Assembly: GCA_029288775.1 (NCBI GenBank)
Contig: JARIGQ010000005.1
Span: 1 to 44,254, forward strand
From: Candidatus Nomurabacteria bacterium
Lineage (GTDB): Bacteria; Patescibacteriota; Minisyncoccia; Phycocordibacterales; UBA5272
Direction of reading: 5' to 3'
DNA: 44,254 bases
Each line of letters opens with the position of its first letter. Position 1 is the stretch's first letter. The position numbers and the translations under genes are program-made. Positions 10,076 to 18,454 of the stretch are shown here, piece after piece. Under the pieces are notes generated by a model. The model saw nothing but the letters and a program-made list of their open reading frames with translations, ran no database searches and was not told the DNA's origin.

Positions 10076-10942
10076 TTAGGCTTCTCCATGGAGCACTTTA
10101 CCTTTAAGTGTGCGCAGCTCCCGCAATGCTTTTCTTCCTTCTTCCTCACTTGGAGATTTGCCATGCCAACGGTAATCACCTTCAAAGGCAGTTACACCCT
10201 TTCCTGGAATAGTATGGGCAATAATGACTGTTGGTTTATCGAGAGAACTTTTTGCTGCACCGATAGCCCGCACAATATCGCGAAAATCATGTCCGTCGAT
10301 TTCAATTACATGAAAATTGAAAGCCTCCATTTTCTCCTTAAGAGATTCAAGCGGGAGCACATCTTCGGTGTATCCATCGATTTGAATGGTATTACGATCA
10401 ATGATCGGAATCACTTTGGTGAGACGATACTTATTCAAAAGGAGAAACGACTCCCACACCTGGCCTTCATTTATTTCCCCATCGCCCATAATGCAATAAA
10501 AGTAACGATCCGGCTTATGACCTTCTAATCTGTCCATAAGCGCCATACCGACGGCTTGGGAAAGACCACACCCCAGAGGTCCCGATGAGGTCTCAAGGCC
10601 TGGTAATGACTCACGATGAGGATGTCCTTGTAGACGTGAACCAAATCGACGAAGCGTCTTTAATTCTGAGATAGAAAAATAGCCTGCATGCGCCATGGTC
10701 GCGTACAAAACAGGCACAATGTGACCATTAGAAAGAATCACGCGGTCACGCTGCACCCATTCCGGATGTCGCGGATTATGATTAAGCACTCGAAAATAAA
10801 GCGCGGTAAAAATATCAGCCATACCAAGTGGCCCGGCGGTATGTCCCGATCCGGCTTCTACAAGCATCTTCACGATACTTTCTCGTATATCTTCGGCACG
10901 CAGAGTAAGCGCTTTTACTTCAACATCAGTAAGCGAGTGCAT
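10076..10942 (-). CDS. Transketolase, N-terminal (TPP-binding) subunit
   Basis: GHTAGPLGMADIFTALYF, GDGEINEGQVWE, DRNTIQIDGYTEDV. Confidence 0.92.
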   Translation of the reverse strand: MHSLTDVEVKALTLRAEDIRESIVKMLVEAGSGHTAGPLGMADIFTALYFRVLNHNPRHPEWVQRDRVILSNGHIVPVLYATMAHAGYFSISELKTLRRFGSRLQGHPHRESLPGLETSSGPLGCGLSQAVGMALMDRLEGHKPDRYFYCIMGDGEINEGQVWESFLLLNKYRLTKVIPIIDRNTIQIDGYTEDVLPLESLKEKMEAFNFHVIEIDGHDFRDIVRAIGAAKSSLDKPTVIIAHTIPGKGVTAFEGDYRWHGKSPSEEEGRKALRELRTLKGKVLHGEA

Positions 10943-10991
10943 GAAGATAGTATATAGTCACTCACCTCTAGTTACCAGTAAGATACAAACA

Positions 10992-11654
10992 CTATATAGT
11001 AACTTCTACTTGTGATAATCGTCCAATTGCCCCGCTTGGATCTTCGCCGTTGAAAATATAGGAACCTGACACTATCGTTTCAGCACCTGCACTCACGACT
11101 TGCGCTGCGGTTTCAGGTATCATGCCACCGTCCACTTGCACCCTCATATCTCCAAACTGCTGTTTAAGCTGTCGAACACGTTCAACGGCACCTCCATCGA
11201 ATTCCTGTCCCTGCTCTCCCACTTTTTGAATGCCCATAACCTGAATATAGACTTTATCGTATAAGCTCCGTGCCTTGCGCACCATATCAGCATGTACTTC
11301 CACCGTTTTATCATTGGAAATAGCAATACCCAAGCCTACTCGGCGCTGTGATACCAGGGAAACAAGCTCATCCATATCTGCTTCTGTCATCGCATCCACG
11401 TGGGCAACCACACATGTAGCACCAATCATGATTGCTCGCATGACATACAACTTCCAATCAACAGTCATAATATCGAACTCATACGAAAACGAAGAAGGAA
11501 GAGTTTCGTTCCCTTGAGGAAGCCAAGTCTTTTCACGTCCAAAGACTCCATCACATAAATCAATTTGTATATGGGGAGTTAAACCTTCCACCCGCGTAAG
11601 CTTTTCAATAATTTCTTCAAACGTATGTGGCAAAATTGCGGGAGTAATGGTCAT
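10992..11654 (-). CDS. rpe: Ribulose-phosphate 3-epimerase-like TIM-barrel protein
   Basis: ITPAILPHTFEE, IQIDLCDGVFG, VQVDGGMIPETAAQVVSAGAETIVSGSYIF. Confidence 0.8.
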   Translation of the reverse strand: MTITPAILPHTFEEIIEKLTRVEGLTPHIQIDLCDGVFGREKTWLPQGNETLPSSFSYEFDIMTVDWKLYVMRAIMIGATCVVAHVDAMTEADMDELVSLVSQRRVGLGIAISNDKTVEVHADMVRKARSLYDKVYIQVMGIQKVGEQGQEFDGGAVERVRQLKQQFGDMRVQVDGGMIPETAAQVVSAGAETIVSGSYIFNGEDPSGAIGRLSQVEVTI

Positions 11655-11655
11655 G

Positions 11656-12120
11656 TTACTGGGAGCTTACCTCTTCAATTTGAATAATCCGATCCACATG
11701 TCGCTCCGCATGAGAAAAAGAAGTAGTGAGAAAGAGGTCGACAGCCTGCTTAGCCTCATTTTCCGTAACAAACCGCGCCCCGATCGAAAGCACATTGGTG
11801 TCATTATGTTCGCGTGAGACTTTGATCACATCAAGCGGACCACCTGCATACACAACAGCTCGCACATGAGCAAAGCGGTTGGCAACAATTGCTTCTCCGA
11901 CCCCTGAGCCTCCAAAAATAATTGCAAGCGATGGATCGTGTTGTGCATCATACTGAACCTTTTCAGCTGCACGAGCCATATAATGAGGATAATCATCCCC
12001 TTCCTCTAAAGTGAGCGCGCCGCAATCATACACTTCATATTCAGCCTTTTCTTCCAAATAAGTCTTAATAGCTTCCTTTAATTCGAAGCCTGCGTGGTCG
12101 GTTGCAAGATAGATAGTCAT
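11656..12120 (-). CDS. rpiB: Ribose-5-phosphate isomerase B
   Basis: YLATDHAGFELKEAIK, FGGSGVGEAIVANRF, HNDTNVLSIGAR; TATACT exactly 6 nt before ATG. Confidence 0.92.
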   Translation of the reverse strand: MTIYLATDHAGFELKEAIKTYLEEKAEYEVYDCGALTLEEGDDYPHYMARAAEKVQYDAQHDPSLAIIFGGSGVGEAIVANRFAHVRAVVYAGGPLDVIKVSREHNDTNVLSIGARFVTENEAKQAVDLFLTTSFSHAERHVDRIIQIEEVSSQ

Positions 12121-12172
12121 AATATGAGTATATAGTATTCCGAAAGAGCAGAAAATAGTTCAGATGCGCGGC

Positions 12173-12233
12173 GGAAAGGAATTTTATGAAGAGACATACC
12201 CAAAACGTACGGTAACGAGTAACATTCCTTTCC
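12173..12233. repeat. Interrupted perfect 10-bp inverted repeat between rpiB and gap
   Basis: GGAAAGGAAT (12173-12182) / ATTCCTTTCC (12224-12233). Confidence 0.6.
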
Positions 12234-12248
12234 AACAAAGCAGATGGG

Positions 12249-13319
12249 TTATTTTATGCTCTTTCCTGCCTTAGCTACATGCTCCACAAGTGTATGTGTA
12301 TATCCCATTTCATTGTCATACCATGCCATGATCTTCACCAAATTCCCTCCTACAACACGCGTCATCTTAAGGTCAGCAATGGATGCAAATGGAAGTCCAA
12401 TAACATCGCTTGATACAAGTTCTTCTTCTGTCGCCTGGAAAATACCTTCCCAGCGTGCATCCTCCGATGCCTTCTTTAAGATATTATTTACTTCTTCGGC
12501 AGTTGTCGGTCGCTTAGAGATAAACGTAATATCTGCAATCGATCCAGCAGGAGTAGGCACGCGAATAGAAATACCATCAAACAATCCTTCCAGTGAGGTA
12601 AAAGCTTTCGTTACAGCAATAGCAGCCCCGGTAGATGATGGTACGATATTTTGTGCTGCTGCGCGACCTTCACGGAAATCCTTTTTATTTGGACCATCAA
12701 CGATAGACTGCGAAGCGGTATATGAGTGCACCGTATTAAGAATTGCTTTTTCGATACCGATAGATTCATCCATAATCGCAATTACTGGGGATGAAGCGTT
12801 CGTTGTACAGGAAGCGTTGGAGGTCACCTGGCATGTTCCAAACTTTTCCTCATTTACTCCAAGTAAAATGGTCTCTCCCTTTACCGAAGCGTCTTCCCCT
12901 GTTTTTGCAGGCGCAGAAATCACTACTGCTTTCGCTCCGCCTTTTAAGTGAGCAGAAGCTTTATCGTACGCGGTAAACAATCCTGTAGACTCAACCACCA
13001 CATCTACGTCCAAGCTTCCCCATGGAATGACAGCGGGATCCTTTTCTTGGAACACGCGCACCTTTGCTTCATGAGATCCTGTTGTGAGCAAATACTGTTC
13101 AGATTTTCCCTCGGCTCCTGCTTCATGTATTTCGGCTGTCACATCAAACGAAGATACTTTGTACACCGTGTCATATTGAAGCAAGTAAGCAAGATTATGA
13201 ATATCACCAAGATCATTTACCGCCACTACTTCCATATCATCACGTGCGGAAGCGACTTTGAAAAAAGCTCTACCAATACGCCCAAAACCATTAATGCCTA
13301 TGCGAAGTTTTTTGTCCAT
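12249..13319 (-). CDS. gap: Glyceraldehyde-3-phosphate dehydrogenase, type I
   Basis: IGINGFGRIGRAFFK, SNASCTTNASSPV, WYDNEMGYTHTLVEH; TAAACT 6 nt before ATG. Confidence 0.95.
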   Translation of the reverse strand: MDKKLRIGINGFGRIGRAFFKVASARDDMEVVAVNDLGDIHNLAYLLQYDTVYKVSSFDVTAEIHEAGAEGKSEQYLLTTGSHEAKVRVFQEKDPAVIPWGSLDVDVVVESTGLFTAYDKASAHLKGGAKAVVISAPAKTGEDASVKGETILLGVNEEKFGTCQVTSNASCTTNASSPVIAIMDESIGIEKAILNTVHSYTASQSIVDGPNKKDFREGRAAAQNIVPSSTGAAIAVTKAFTSLEGLFDGISIRVPTPAGSIADITFISKRPTTAEEVNNILKKASEDARWEGIFQATEEELVSSDVIGLPFASIADLKMTRVVGGNLVKIMAWYDNEMGYTHTLVEHVAKAGKSIK

Positions 13320-13380
13320 AAAGCTAGTTTAGCGTTGATAGTTGTTAGTTACTAGTGGAAAGCTAAAAATTATAACCTAA

Positions 13381-13408
13381 TTGCAAAAAGAACCGATCAG
13401 AGTAGAAT
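13381..13408 (+). promoter_or_regulatory. Promoter TTGCAA-16-TAGAAT
   Basis: Hexamer match and spacing upstream of 13445 ORF. Confidence 0.5.
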
Positions 13409-13444
13409 TGCATTTGTTTATGCACATTAACCGAAAGGGCTCTC

Positions 13445-13804
13445 ATGGAAATAGTTTCGTATGCAGATGGGGAGATGGCACAAGTTGTGCCAGGGTTTGA
13501 AATACTTGAGATTTCCGTACCCTCACAATACCTGAGTGTTGCCCGCATCAAGATGACCAAGCTGGACCTTCCTCGTTATCCAGCCCAAGACTTTTCTTCT
13601 TTGGATTCGGACATGGTCGTCACCGTACTTTCCGGCACCATCTTCTACTGCAGTATAAAAATGGACAGAAAACTTCCACTAAGCAGCGGAGACACTCTCT
13701 TTATTCCCCGGAAGCACAGCTATTACTGGCTGATAGAAACCGCGACTGTTGTTCTCCTTGCAATTAACAATCCGCCCTTTAACCCCGAAGAGCGCACGAT
13801 CTGA
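13445..13804 (+). CDS. Cupin-like hypothetical protein
   Basis: FEILEISVP, LSSGDTLFIPRKHSYYW cupin-like pattern; UGA stop; terminator follows. Confidence 0.6.
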   Translation: MEIVSYADGEMAQVVPGFEILEISVPSQYLSVARIKMTKLDLPRYPAQDFSSLDSDMVVTVLSGTIFYCSIKMDRKLPLSSGDTLFIPRKHSYYWLIETATVVLLAINNPPFNPEERTI

Positions 13805-13820
13805 CTATCACAAACCCCTC

Positions 13821-13847
13821 CGCGGCCGAAAGCCGCGTTTTCTTTTT
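13821..13847 (+). terminator. Intrinsic terminator
   Basis: CGCGGC-cgaaa-GCCGCG followed by TTTTCTTTTT. Confidence 0.8.
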
Positions 13848-13891
13848 AAGACATACCAAATAGTACATTTTATGTTAGAATCGTTTGACAC

Positions 13892-13965
13892 GGGCCTATA
13901 GTTTAGTGGTAGAACAACGGCCTCCAAATCCGTTGGTCGAGGTTCGATTCCTCGTGGGCCCGCCA
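13892..13965 (+). tRNA. tRNA-Trp (anticodon CCA), 3'-CCA encoded
   Basis: Cloverleaf: acceptor GGGCCTA/TGGGCCC, anticodon loop CTCCAAA (31C/39T mismatch), T arm CGAGG-TTCGATT-CCTCG, terminal G-CCA. Confidence 0.93.
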
Positions 13966-13969
13966 AAGC

Positions 13970-13995
13970 AAAAACCGCGCAGATGCGCGGTTTTT
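13970..13995. terminator. Intrinsic terminator after tRNA-Trp
   Basis: AAAAACCGCGC-agat-GCGCGGTTTTT. Confidence 0.8.
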
Positions 13996-14006
13996 GCTTA
14001 TCCATA

Positions 14007-14168
14007 CTACTTCTTCGTTTCCTTGAAGGTTATATGCTTGCGTAACTTCTTAGAATATTTCTTGAGCTCGATCTTGCGAGTAACTAACTTCTTGTTCTTT
14101 GAAGTCCAGTAGACTTCGCCGGTCTCCTTGTTTTTGAGCTGGATGAGATTATCCTGTCCTTTTGCCAT
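14007..14168 (-). CDS. rpmG: 50S ribosomal protein L33 (bL33)
   Basis: Own translation: MAKGQDNLIQLKNKETGEVYWTSKNKKLVTRKIELKKYSKKLRKHITFKETKK; not in ORF track (short); TATAAT 9 nt before ATG. Confidence 0.9.
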   Translation of the reverse strand: MAKGQDNLIQLKNKETGEVYWTSKNKKLVTRKIELKKYSKKLRKHITFKETKK

Positions 14169-14213
14169 AGTTTTGGAATTATACAGTATTTTGGCGCTTT
14201 ACGCAACTTCCCT

Positions 14214-15527
14214 TTAGGCCAGTTTTCCTTGGAAATAGGAAGACAAATCAGCGATCGCAATACGTTCCTGCTGCATCGTATCTCGGTCTCGCACTGTCAC
14301 CGCCTGATCCGTCAGCGTATCGAAATCAACCGTCACGCAGTATGGCGTACCGATTTCATCCTGACGACGATAGCGCTTACCGATGGACTGCGTCTCGTCG
14401 TACGAAACGCGAGCAATTCTACGAAGCGTATTTGCTATATCGCGTGCAGGCTTTGCAAGCTCATCTTTTTTGGAAAGAGGGAGCACGGCAACCTGAATAG
14501 GTGCAACAGAAGGTTTAAAAGAAAGCACAGTGCGTATTTCTCCTTCTACATCTTCTTCGCGATACGCGCTTGTTAGCACGGCCAGAAGCGCTCGTTCCAC
14601 TCCAACAGAAGGCTCAATACAATGCGGAATAAAGCGTTCCTTGGTTTCCTCATCAAAATAGGAAAGATCAGTCTTCGAATACTCGCTATGTTGCTTGAGA
14701 TCAAAATCAGTTCGGTATGCAAGCCCAGCCAACTCCTTCTGTCCGATTGGAAAATCAAATTCAAAATCAATCGTACGCTTGGAATAATGCGCTCGGTCCC
14801 CATCCCCTATTTCAACCTCATGAATCTTCTCCTTAGGCAGCCCAATAGAGAGGAGCCACATATTAAATTGCTGACGAAGATGCTCAAACGCTTCTTCCCA
14901 TTTTGATGGATGACAGAAATATTCGATTTCCATTTGCTCAAGCTCGCGAAGACGAAATACGAAGTCCCGCGGAGCAATTTCATTTCGAAACGCCTTCCCT
15001 ATTTGTGCTAGTCCAAATGGAAGCTTGGGATGGAAACTATCCACCACATTTTTAAAGTTAACAAACATGCCTCCTGCCGTTTCGGGGCGAAGGTAAGAAA
15101 TAGACGTCGGGTCTTCCGTAGCTCCTACTTGCGTCTTAAACATCATATTAAACTGCCGCGCTTCCCCAAGCACGGTGCCATCATCCGGACAATGCTTTGC
15201 ACCATCAACAGTTTCAATATGATCGGCACGGAAGCGCTTATGACACTTTGGACATTCCACAAGCGGATCAGAAAATCCAGATACATGCCCAGAGGCTTCC
15301 CACGCACGTGGGTTCATAAGAATCGCCGCATCGATGCCATACATATCTTCCCTTGTAGTTACAAAATGCTGCCACCAGGACTGCTGAATGGCTTTTTTAA
15401 GTGCGACACCAAGCGGACCGTAGTCATAGGTTCCCGCAAGGCCTCCATAAATTTCTGAACCTGGGTAAATGAATCCCCGTCGCTTGCATAAACTCACGAT
15501 TTTCTCCATCAATTGCGTATCAGCCAT
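14214..15527 (-). CDS. glyS: Glycyl-tRNA synthetase (single-subunit type)
   Basis: RRGFIYPGSEIYGGLAGTYDYGPLG, RPETAGGMFVNFKNV, AFRNEI, RELEQMEIEYF, EPSVGVERALLAVL. Confidence 0.95.
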   Translation of the reverse strand: MADTQLMEKIVSLCKRRGFIYPGSEIYGGLAGTYDYGPLGVALKKAIQQSWWQHFVTTREDMYGIDAAILMNPRAWEASGHVSGFSDPLVECPKCHKRFRADHIETVDGAKHCPDDGTVLGEARQFNMMFKTQVGATEDPTSISYLRPETAGGMFVNFKNVVDSFHPKLPFGLAQIGKAFRNEIAPRDFVFRLRELEQMEIEYFCHPSKWEEAFEHLRQQFNMWLLSIGLPKEKIHEVEIGDGDRAHYSKRTIDFEFDFPIGQKELAGLAYRTDFDLKQHSEYSKTDLSYFDEETKERFIPHCIEPSVGVERALLAVLTSAYREEDVEGEIRTVLSFKPSVAPIQVAVLPLSKKDELAKPARDIANTLRRIARVSYDETQSIGKRYRRQDEIGTPYCVTVDFDTLTDQAVTVRDRDTMQQERIAIADLSSYFQGKLA

Positions 15528-15556
15528 AGTTCTTCGATTCTAGCAGGAAAGCCTCG

Positions 15557-15808
15557 CTATTGAAACCACGTTGCCATACCGCTAAAGAAATTGAAAATGC
15601 CTCCTACAGAAAGAATGATGAGCAGTCCGAACATTCCCCACAAGAGATGACTTCGTCCATCGGTCTTCTTCTCTGGATTATTAAGGTCCACCACATACTT
15701 CGCTACTCCATAGAGAAAATAAAGAATAGAAATACCTACTGCCACCTGATACAGAGGCGTAAAGATTTCCGTCATTATTTTTGATAAAAGTTGATCACCT
15801 GAGTTCAT
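15557..15808 (-). CDS. Small TrbC/VirB2-like integral membrane (pilin-like) protein
   Basis: Two TM segments around a polar loop (FLYGVAKYVVDLNNPEKKTDGRSHLLWGMFGLLIILSVGGIFNF); start MNSGDQLL preferred. Confidence 0.6.
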   Translation of the reverse strand: MNSGDQLLSKIMTEIFTPLYQVAVGISILYFLYGVAKYVVDLNNPEKKTDGRSHLLWGMFGLLIILSVGGIFNFFSGMATWFQ

Positions 15809-15850
15809 AAGGAAAAATGAAAGAGTATAGAGTAAAGTATACACGAGAAA

Positions 15851-15882
15851 ACAAAAGCCGCCTTACAGAGGGCGGCTTTTGT
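15851..15882. terminator. Intrinsic terminator
   Basis: ACAAAAGCCGCC / GGCGGCTTTTGT. Confidence 0.8.
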
Positions 15883-15898
15883 GTATATGAAAGAAAGC

Positions 15899-16321
15899 TT
15901 ATGGGCGCGGAATACTTGGAACAGGAACTGACCCTCCTTGGCCAATTCCTAAGATTGAACCGAAAAGTCCGATGATTCCCCAAATAGAAACCATGAGGAA
16001 GAGCGCGAGCACTGAGTAGCCCATACCATGAAGCTTCTTAGTACGCTCTTCACCATCTCCAGGATTGAAAATAAACTGAATAAGGAACCAGAAGAATGCA
16101 AGCACGGCAAGACCAATAGCAAATGGCACTAGACGACTTACAATTTCTTGAGCAAGGGCCAAAAGGCTAAGCAATGCACCACCATTGACCTGTCCCTGCT
16201 GTGCTACTTGACCAACACCTGCACCATTACCGAAACCAATTGACACACTGCCAGTAACCTGAGCTGCGGCAAGTGCCAAGCTAGAGAGTGTTGTTGATAA
16301 TACAAATAAAGCTTTTTTCAT
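15899..16321 (-). CDS. TrbC/VirB2-like membrane protein with signal peptide
   Basis: MKKALFVLSTTLSSLALAAAQ..., FFWFLIQFIF...LALFLMVSIWGIIGLFG; TATAAT 9 nt before ATG. Confidence 0.65.
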   Translation of the reverse strand: MKKALFVLSTTLSSLALAAAQVTGSVSIGFGNGAGVGQVAQQGQVNGGALLSLLALAQEIVSRLVPFAIGLAVLAFFWFLIQFIFNPGDGEERTKKLHGMGYSVLALFLMVSIWGIIGLFGSILGIGQGGSVPVPSIPRP

Positions 16322-16382
16322 AAATATAGGATTATATAGAAAGTATAACGCTCCCCCATGCCATTGCAAGGAATAGCATGCA

Positions 16383-16461
16383 CATATGTGGAAAAGGAAA
16401 AGGAGGTTCTCGGACCCGCATCAGCGGAAATCCGATGATGCGAGAGGTGAGAACCTCCCTT
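16383..16461 (-). terminator. Large composite hairpin/terminator of the GC-rich cassette
   Basis: Minus-strand GGAGGTTCTC...GAGAACCTCC outer stem, CGCATCA...TGATGCG inner stem, followed by TTTTCCTTTTCC. Confidence 0.6.
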
Positions 16462-16511
16462 GTACGTATCGTGTACGAACGGCTTTTTAACGTGGTGCGC
16501 ACCACAAAGTG

Positions 16512-16763
16512 CTAGTGGTGGTCACCGCCCTTCTTGAAGGCGCCAAGCCCCTTGGCGATGAAGAACAGTGCAGCACCGGCCATGATGACCCCGCCATTGA
16601 ACTTCAACATCTGGAGAAAACCACCAATCTGTCCCGTCAACATGCCAATGATGTTGACCATGACAAGGACAATGAGAAGAATGCTGTAGCCCCAAGCATT
16701 GAGGAGGCCGCCACTCTTCTTGCCGCCCTTGTCCCCACCGGCGGGCTTTTCTTCTGCAGACAT
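16512..16763 (-). CDS. Small 2-TM hypothetical protein (GC-rich, SD-led)
   Basis: AAAGGGGTAAACATG initiation region; LLNAWGYSILLIVLVMVNIIGML...GGVIMAGAALFFIAKGLG. Confidence 0.6.
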   Translation of the reverse strand: MSAEEKPAGGDKGGKKSGGLLNAWGYSILLIVLVMVNIIGMLTGQIGGFLQMLKFNGGVIMAGAALFFIAKGLGAFKKGGDHH

Positions 16764-16778
16764 GTTTACCCCTTTCTC

Positions 16779-17522
16779 TTAGGTTTCGATATTGATAGTT
16801 GATCCGGGTTTAACTTCAATATGCACGCGATGACCGGTGTGACCACGCGAATGCACACGTCTCAGACCAGAAAGGAAGTCGTCGACCGACATGGGAGACG
16901 CTTCGGCAACGTACCCGGAAGTCCACGCGACGTTACTACTGTTCTCGACGAAGATCTTGTAGTCCCCGCCCGTGATCCGCTTGATGTTTTGTGCCGAGTC
17001 GACAAAAACCTTTTCTGCAGGACCAGTGAGCGTGATGACTTTCGGCTCATGCGTCACCACACCTCCAAAAGACGTAGGAGCTTGTCCTTGCCCACAAGAT
17101 GTTGCTTGAGGGGGGCTACCGCCTTTTTCGACGATGTCAGCAATGAGCTCCAACTGTTTGGTACACTCTTTCGCTAACGTTTTCTTGGTTTCTCCATCGG
17201 TCCATTCCCTCTCGAGAAGAGTTCGATTAGTGGGAGTATCGTGGGTATACCACCATACCGACCCTCCTGCACACACTAGGCCGGTAAGAATCAGGAGAAC
17301 CCCAGAAAACTTCTCCCAAGCCTTTGAAGTTGCCATGTTTATCCCTTGAAGTTTGTTGACTGTTGACGAAGACGAGACCGAAGGTCTCGCAGACTTAGCC
17401 GCTTGCGCGACTGGCGTTCGCACAGGCAAGGCCTGGGAAGGCCTGCCTGCAAGATTATGCATTTTATCCATGAACGCTTTCGCGCCAGGACTTAGTGCAT
17501 CGTCGTTGCTCTGTCTATGCAC
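16779..17522 (-). CDS. Hypothetical single-TM protein (GC-rich, SD-led)
   Basis: GTG start with AAAGGA upstream; alternative ATG at 17337 (MATSKAWEKFSG) with AAGGG upstream; TM FSGVLLILTGLVCAGGSVWWY. Confidence 0.6.
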   Translation of the reverse strand: MHRQSNDDALSPGAKAFMDKMHNLAGRPSQALPVRTPVAQAAKSARPSVSSSSTVNKLQGINMATSKAWEKFSGVLLILTGLVCAGGSVWWYTHDTPTNRTLLEREWTDGETKKTLAKECTKQLELIADIVEKGGSPPQATSCGQGQAPTSFGGVVTHEPKVITLTGPAEKVFVDSAQNIKRITGGDYKIFVENSSNVAWTSGYVAEASPMSVDDFLSGLRRVHSRGHTGHRVHIEVKPGSTINIET

Positions 17523-17575
17523 AACATTCCTTTACAACTGAAAAAGAAGAGTACCCGAAATAGGCTCTAACCTCC

Positions 17576-17604
17576 ACACTACATCTTAAATATAATTCCG
17601 TCAA
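17576..17604 (-). promoter_or_regulatory. Candidate promoter TTGACG-17-TAGTGT
   Basis: Hexamers and spacing upstream of the GC-rich cassette. Confidence 0.4.
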
Positions 17605-17619
17605 TACCTCTTCTTAAAC

Positions 17620-18402
17620 CTATTTACATGTAAAGTTTTGACAGGTAAGACCGGCACTACATTCGTTGTTAGAAGTACAATCCGCCCCGCTTCCACCTGA
17701 TCCTGTAGTTGAAGTATTTGATGATTGACAGGTAAAGTTTTTACAAATTAAACCGGAACCACACTCACCATTAGAGGTACAGTCAGCTCCTACTGCTCCA
17801 CCGCTCACACTAGAAGCACCCCCAGTGGAAGAAGGAGGGGTTGGTTGAGTAGTACTATTTGCACACGCTTGCTGAGCAGCCGCTTGTGTAGAATATGCAA
17901 CCCCATTACATGACCACATTTGCACCGTTGGTGCCGATGAGTTTGCGCCCACCTGAAGTCCACTTGGGTTAGTTCCACCTCCTACTGCTTGTCCATCAAT
18001 AATAACTTTTGGAACAATAATATTATTGCTTGTCACTCCAAAGAGGGTTTGTGCGTAATTGACGATACCCCATATTGAAAACATCACAAACAGTGCAACC
18101 ATGCTCCAAAGCATGAAATTCTTACCGTTGGTCATCTTGGTTGAATCCCCTTCTCGAGAAGCCCAAATAAACTGCACCAACCCAAAGAAGAATGCTGCCA
18201 TACCTAAGGTGGTAAACAGGTAAATCAATCGCACCACAATGCTTTTGGTGAAGAGGTCTATAATTCCCCCCACTTGATTAATACCACCTGTGATAGACCC
18301 TCCCGCTCCTACAACGGTAGGAGTCTGCGCGGAAGCAATTCCAGCCATTAAAAGCGCCCCTCCGATAAATGCCATGCCGATGCGTATATAGGTCTTGTTC
18401 AT
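17620..18402 (-). CDS. TrbC/VirB2-like membrane protein with tandem Cys-rich C-terminal repeats
   Basis: FFFGLVQFIW...LFVMFSIWGIVNYAQ; two copies of GADCTSNxECxxGLxCxNFTC. Confidence 0.65.
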   Translation of the reverse strand: MNKTYIRIGMAFIGGALLMAGIASAQTPTVVGAGGSITGGINQVGGIIDLFTKSIVVRLIYLFTTLGMAAFFFGLVQFIWASREGDSTKMTNGKNFMLWSMVALFVMFSIWGIVNYAQTLFGVTSNNIIVPKVIIDGQAVGGGTNPSGLQVGANSSAPTVQMWSCNGVAYSTQAAAQQACANSTTQPTPPSSTGGASSVSGGAVGADCTSNGECGSGLICKNFTCQSSNTSTTGSGGSGADCTSNNECSAGLTCQNFTCK

Positions 18403-18454
18403 GTTGTAGCTAAGTGTACTCTAAAGCGTCTATGTGGGCTAGCGGGCTTTTCCC

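Noticed and set aside
12244-12951. 235-aa ORF antisense to gap
   Set aside because: Lies entirely opposite a clearly conserved GAPDH; third-position bias creates the antisense opening.
13808-14112. ORFs 13885..14112 (+) MTRAYSLVVEQRPPNPLVEVRFLVGPP and 13808..14005 (-) AGPRGIEPRPTDLEAVVLPLNYRP as proteins
   Set aside because: Both are translations of the tRNA-Trp gene and its complement, a well-known spurious ORF type.
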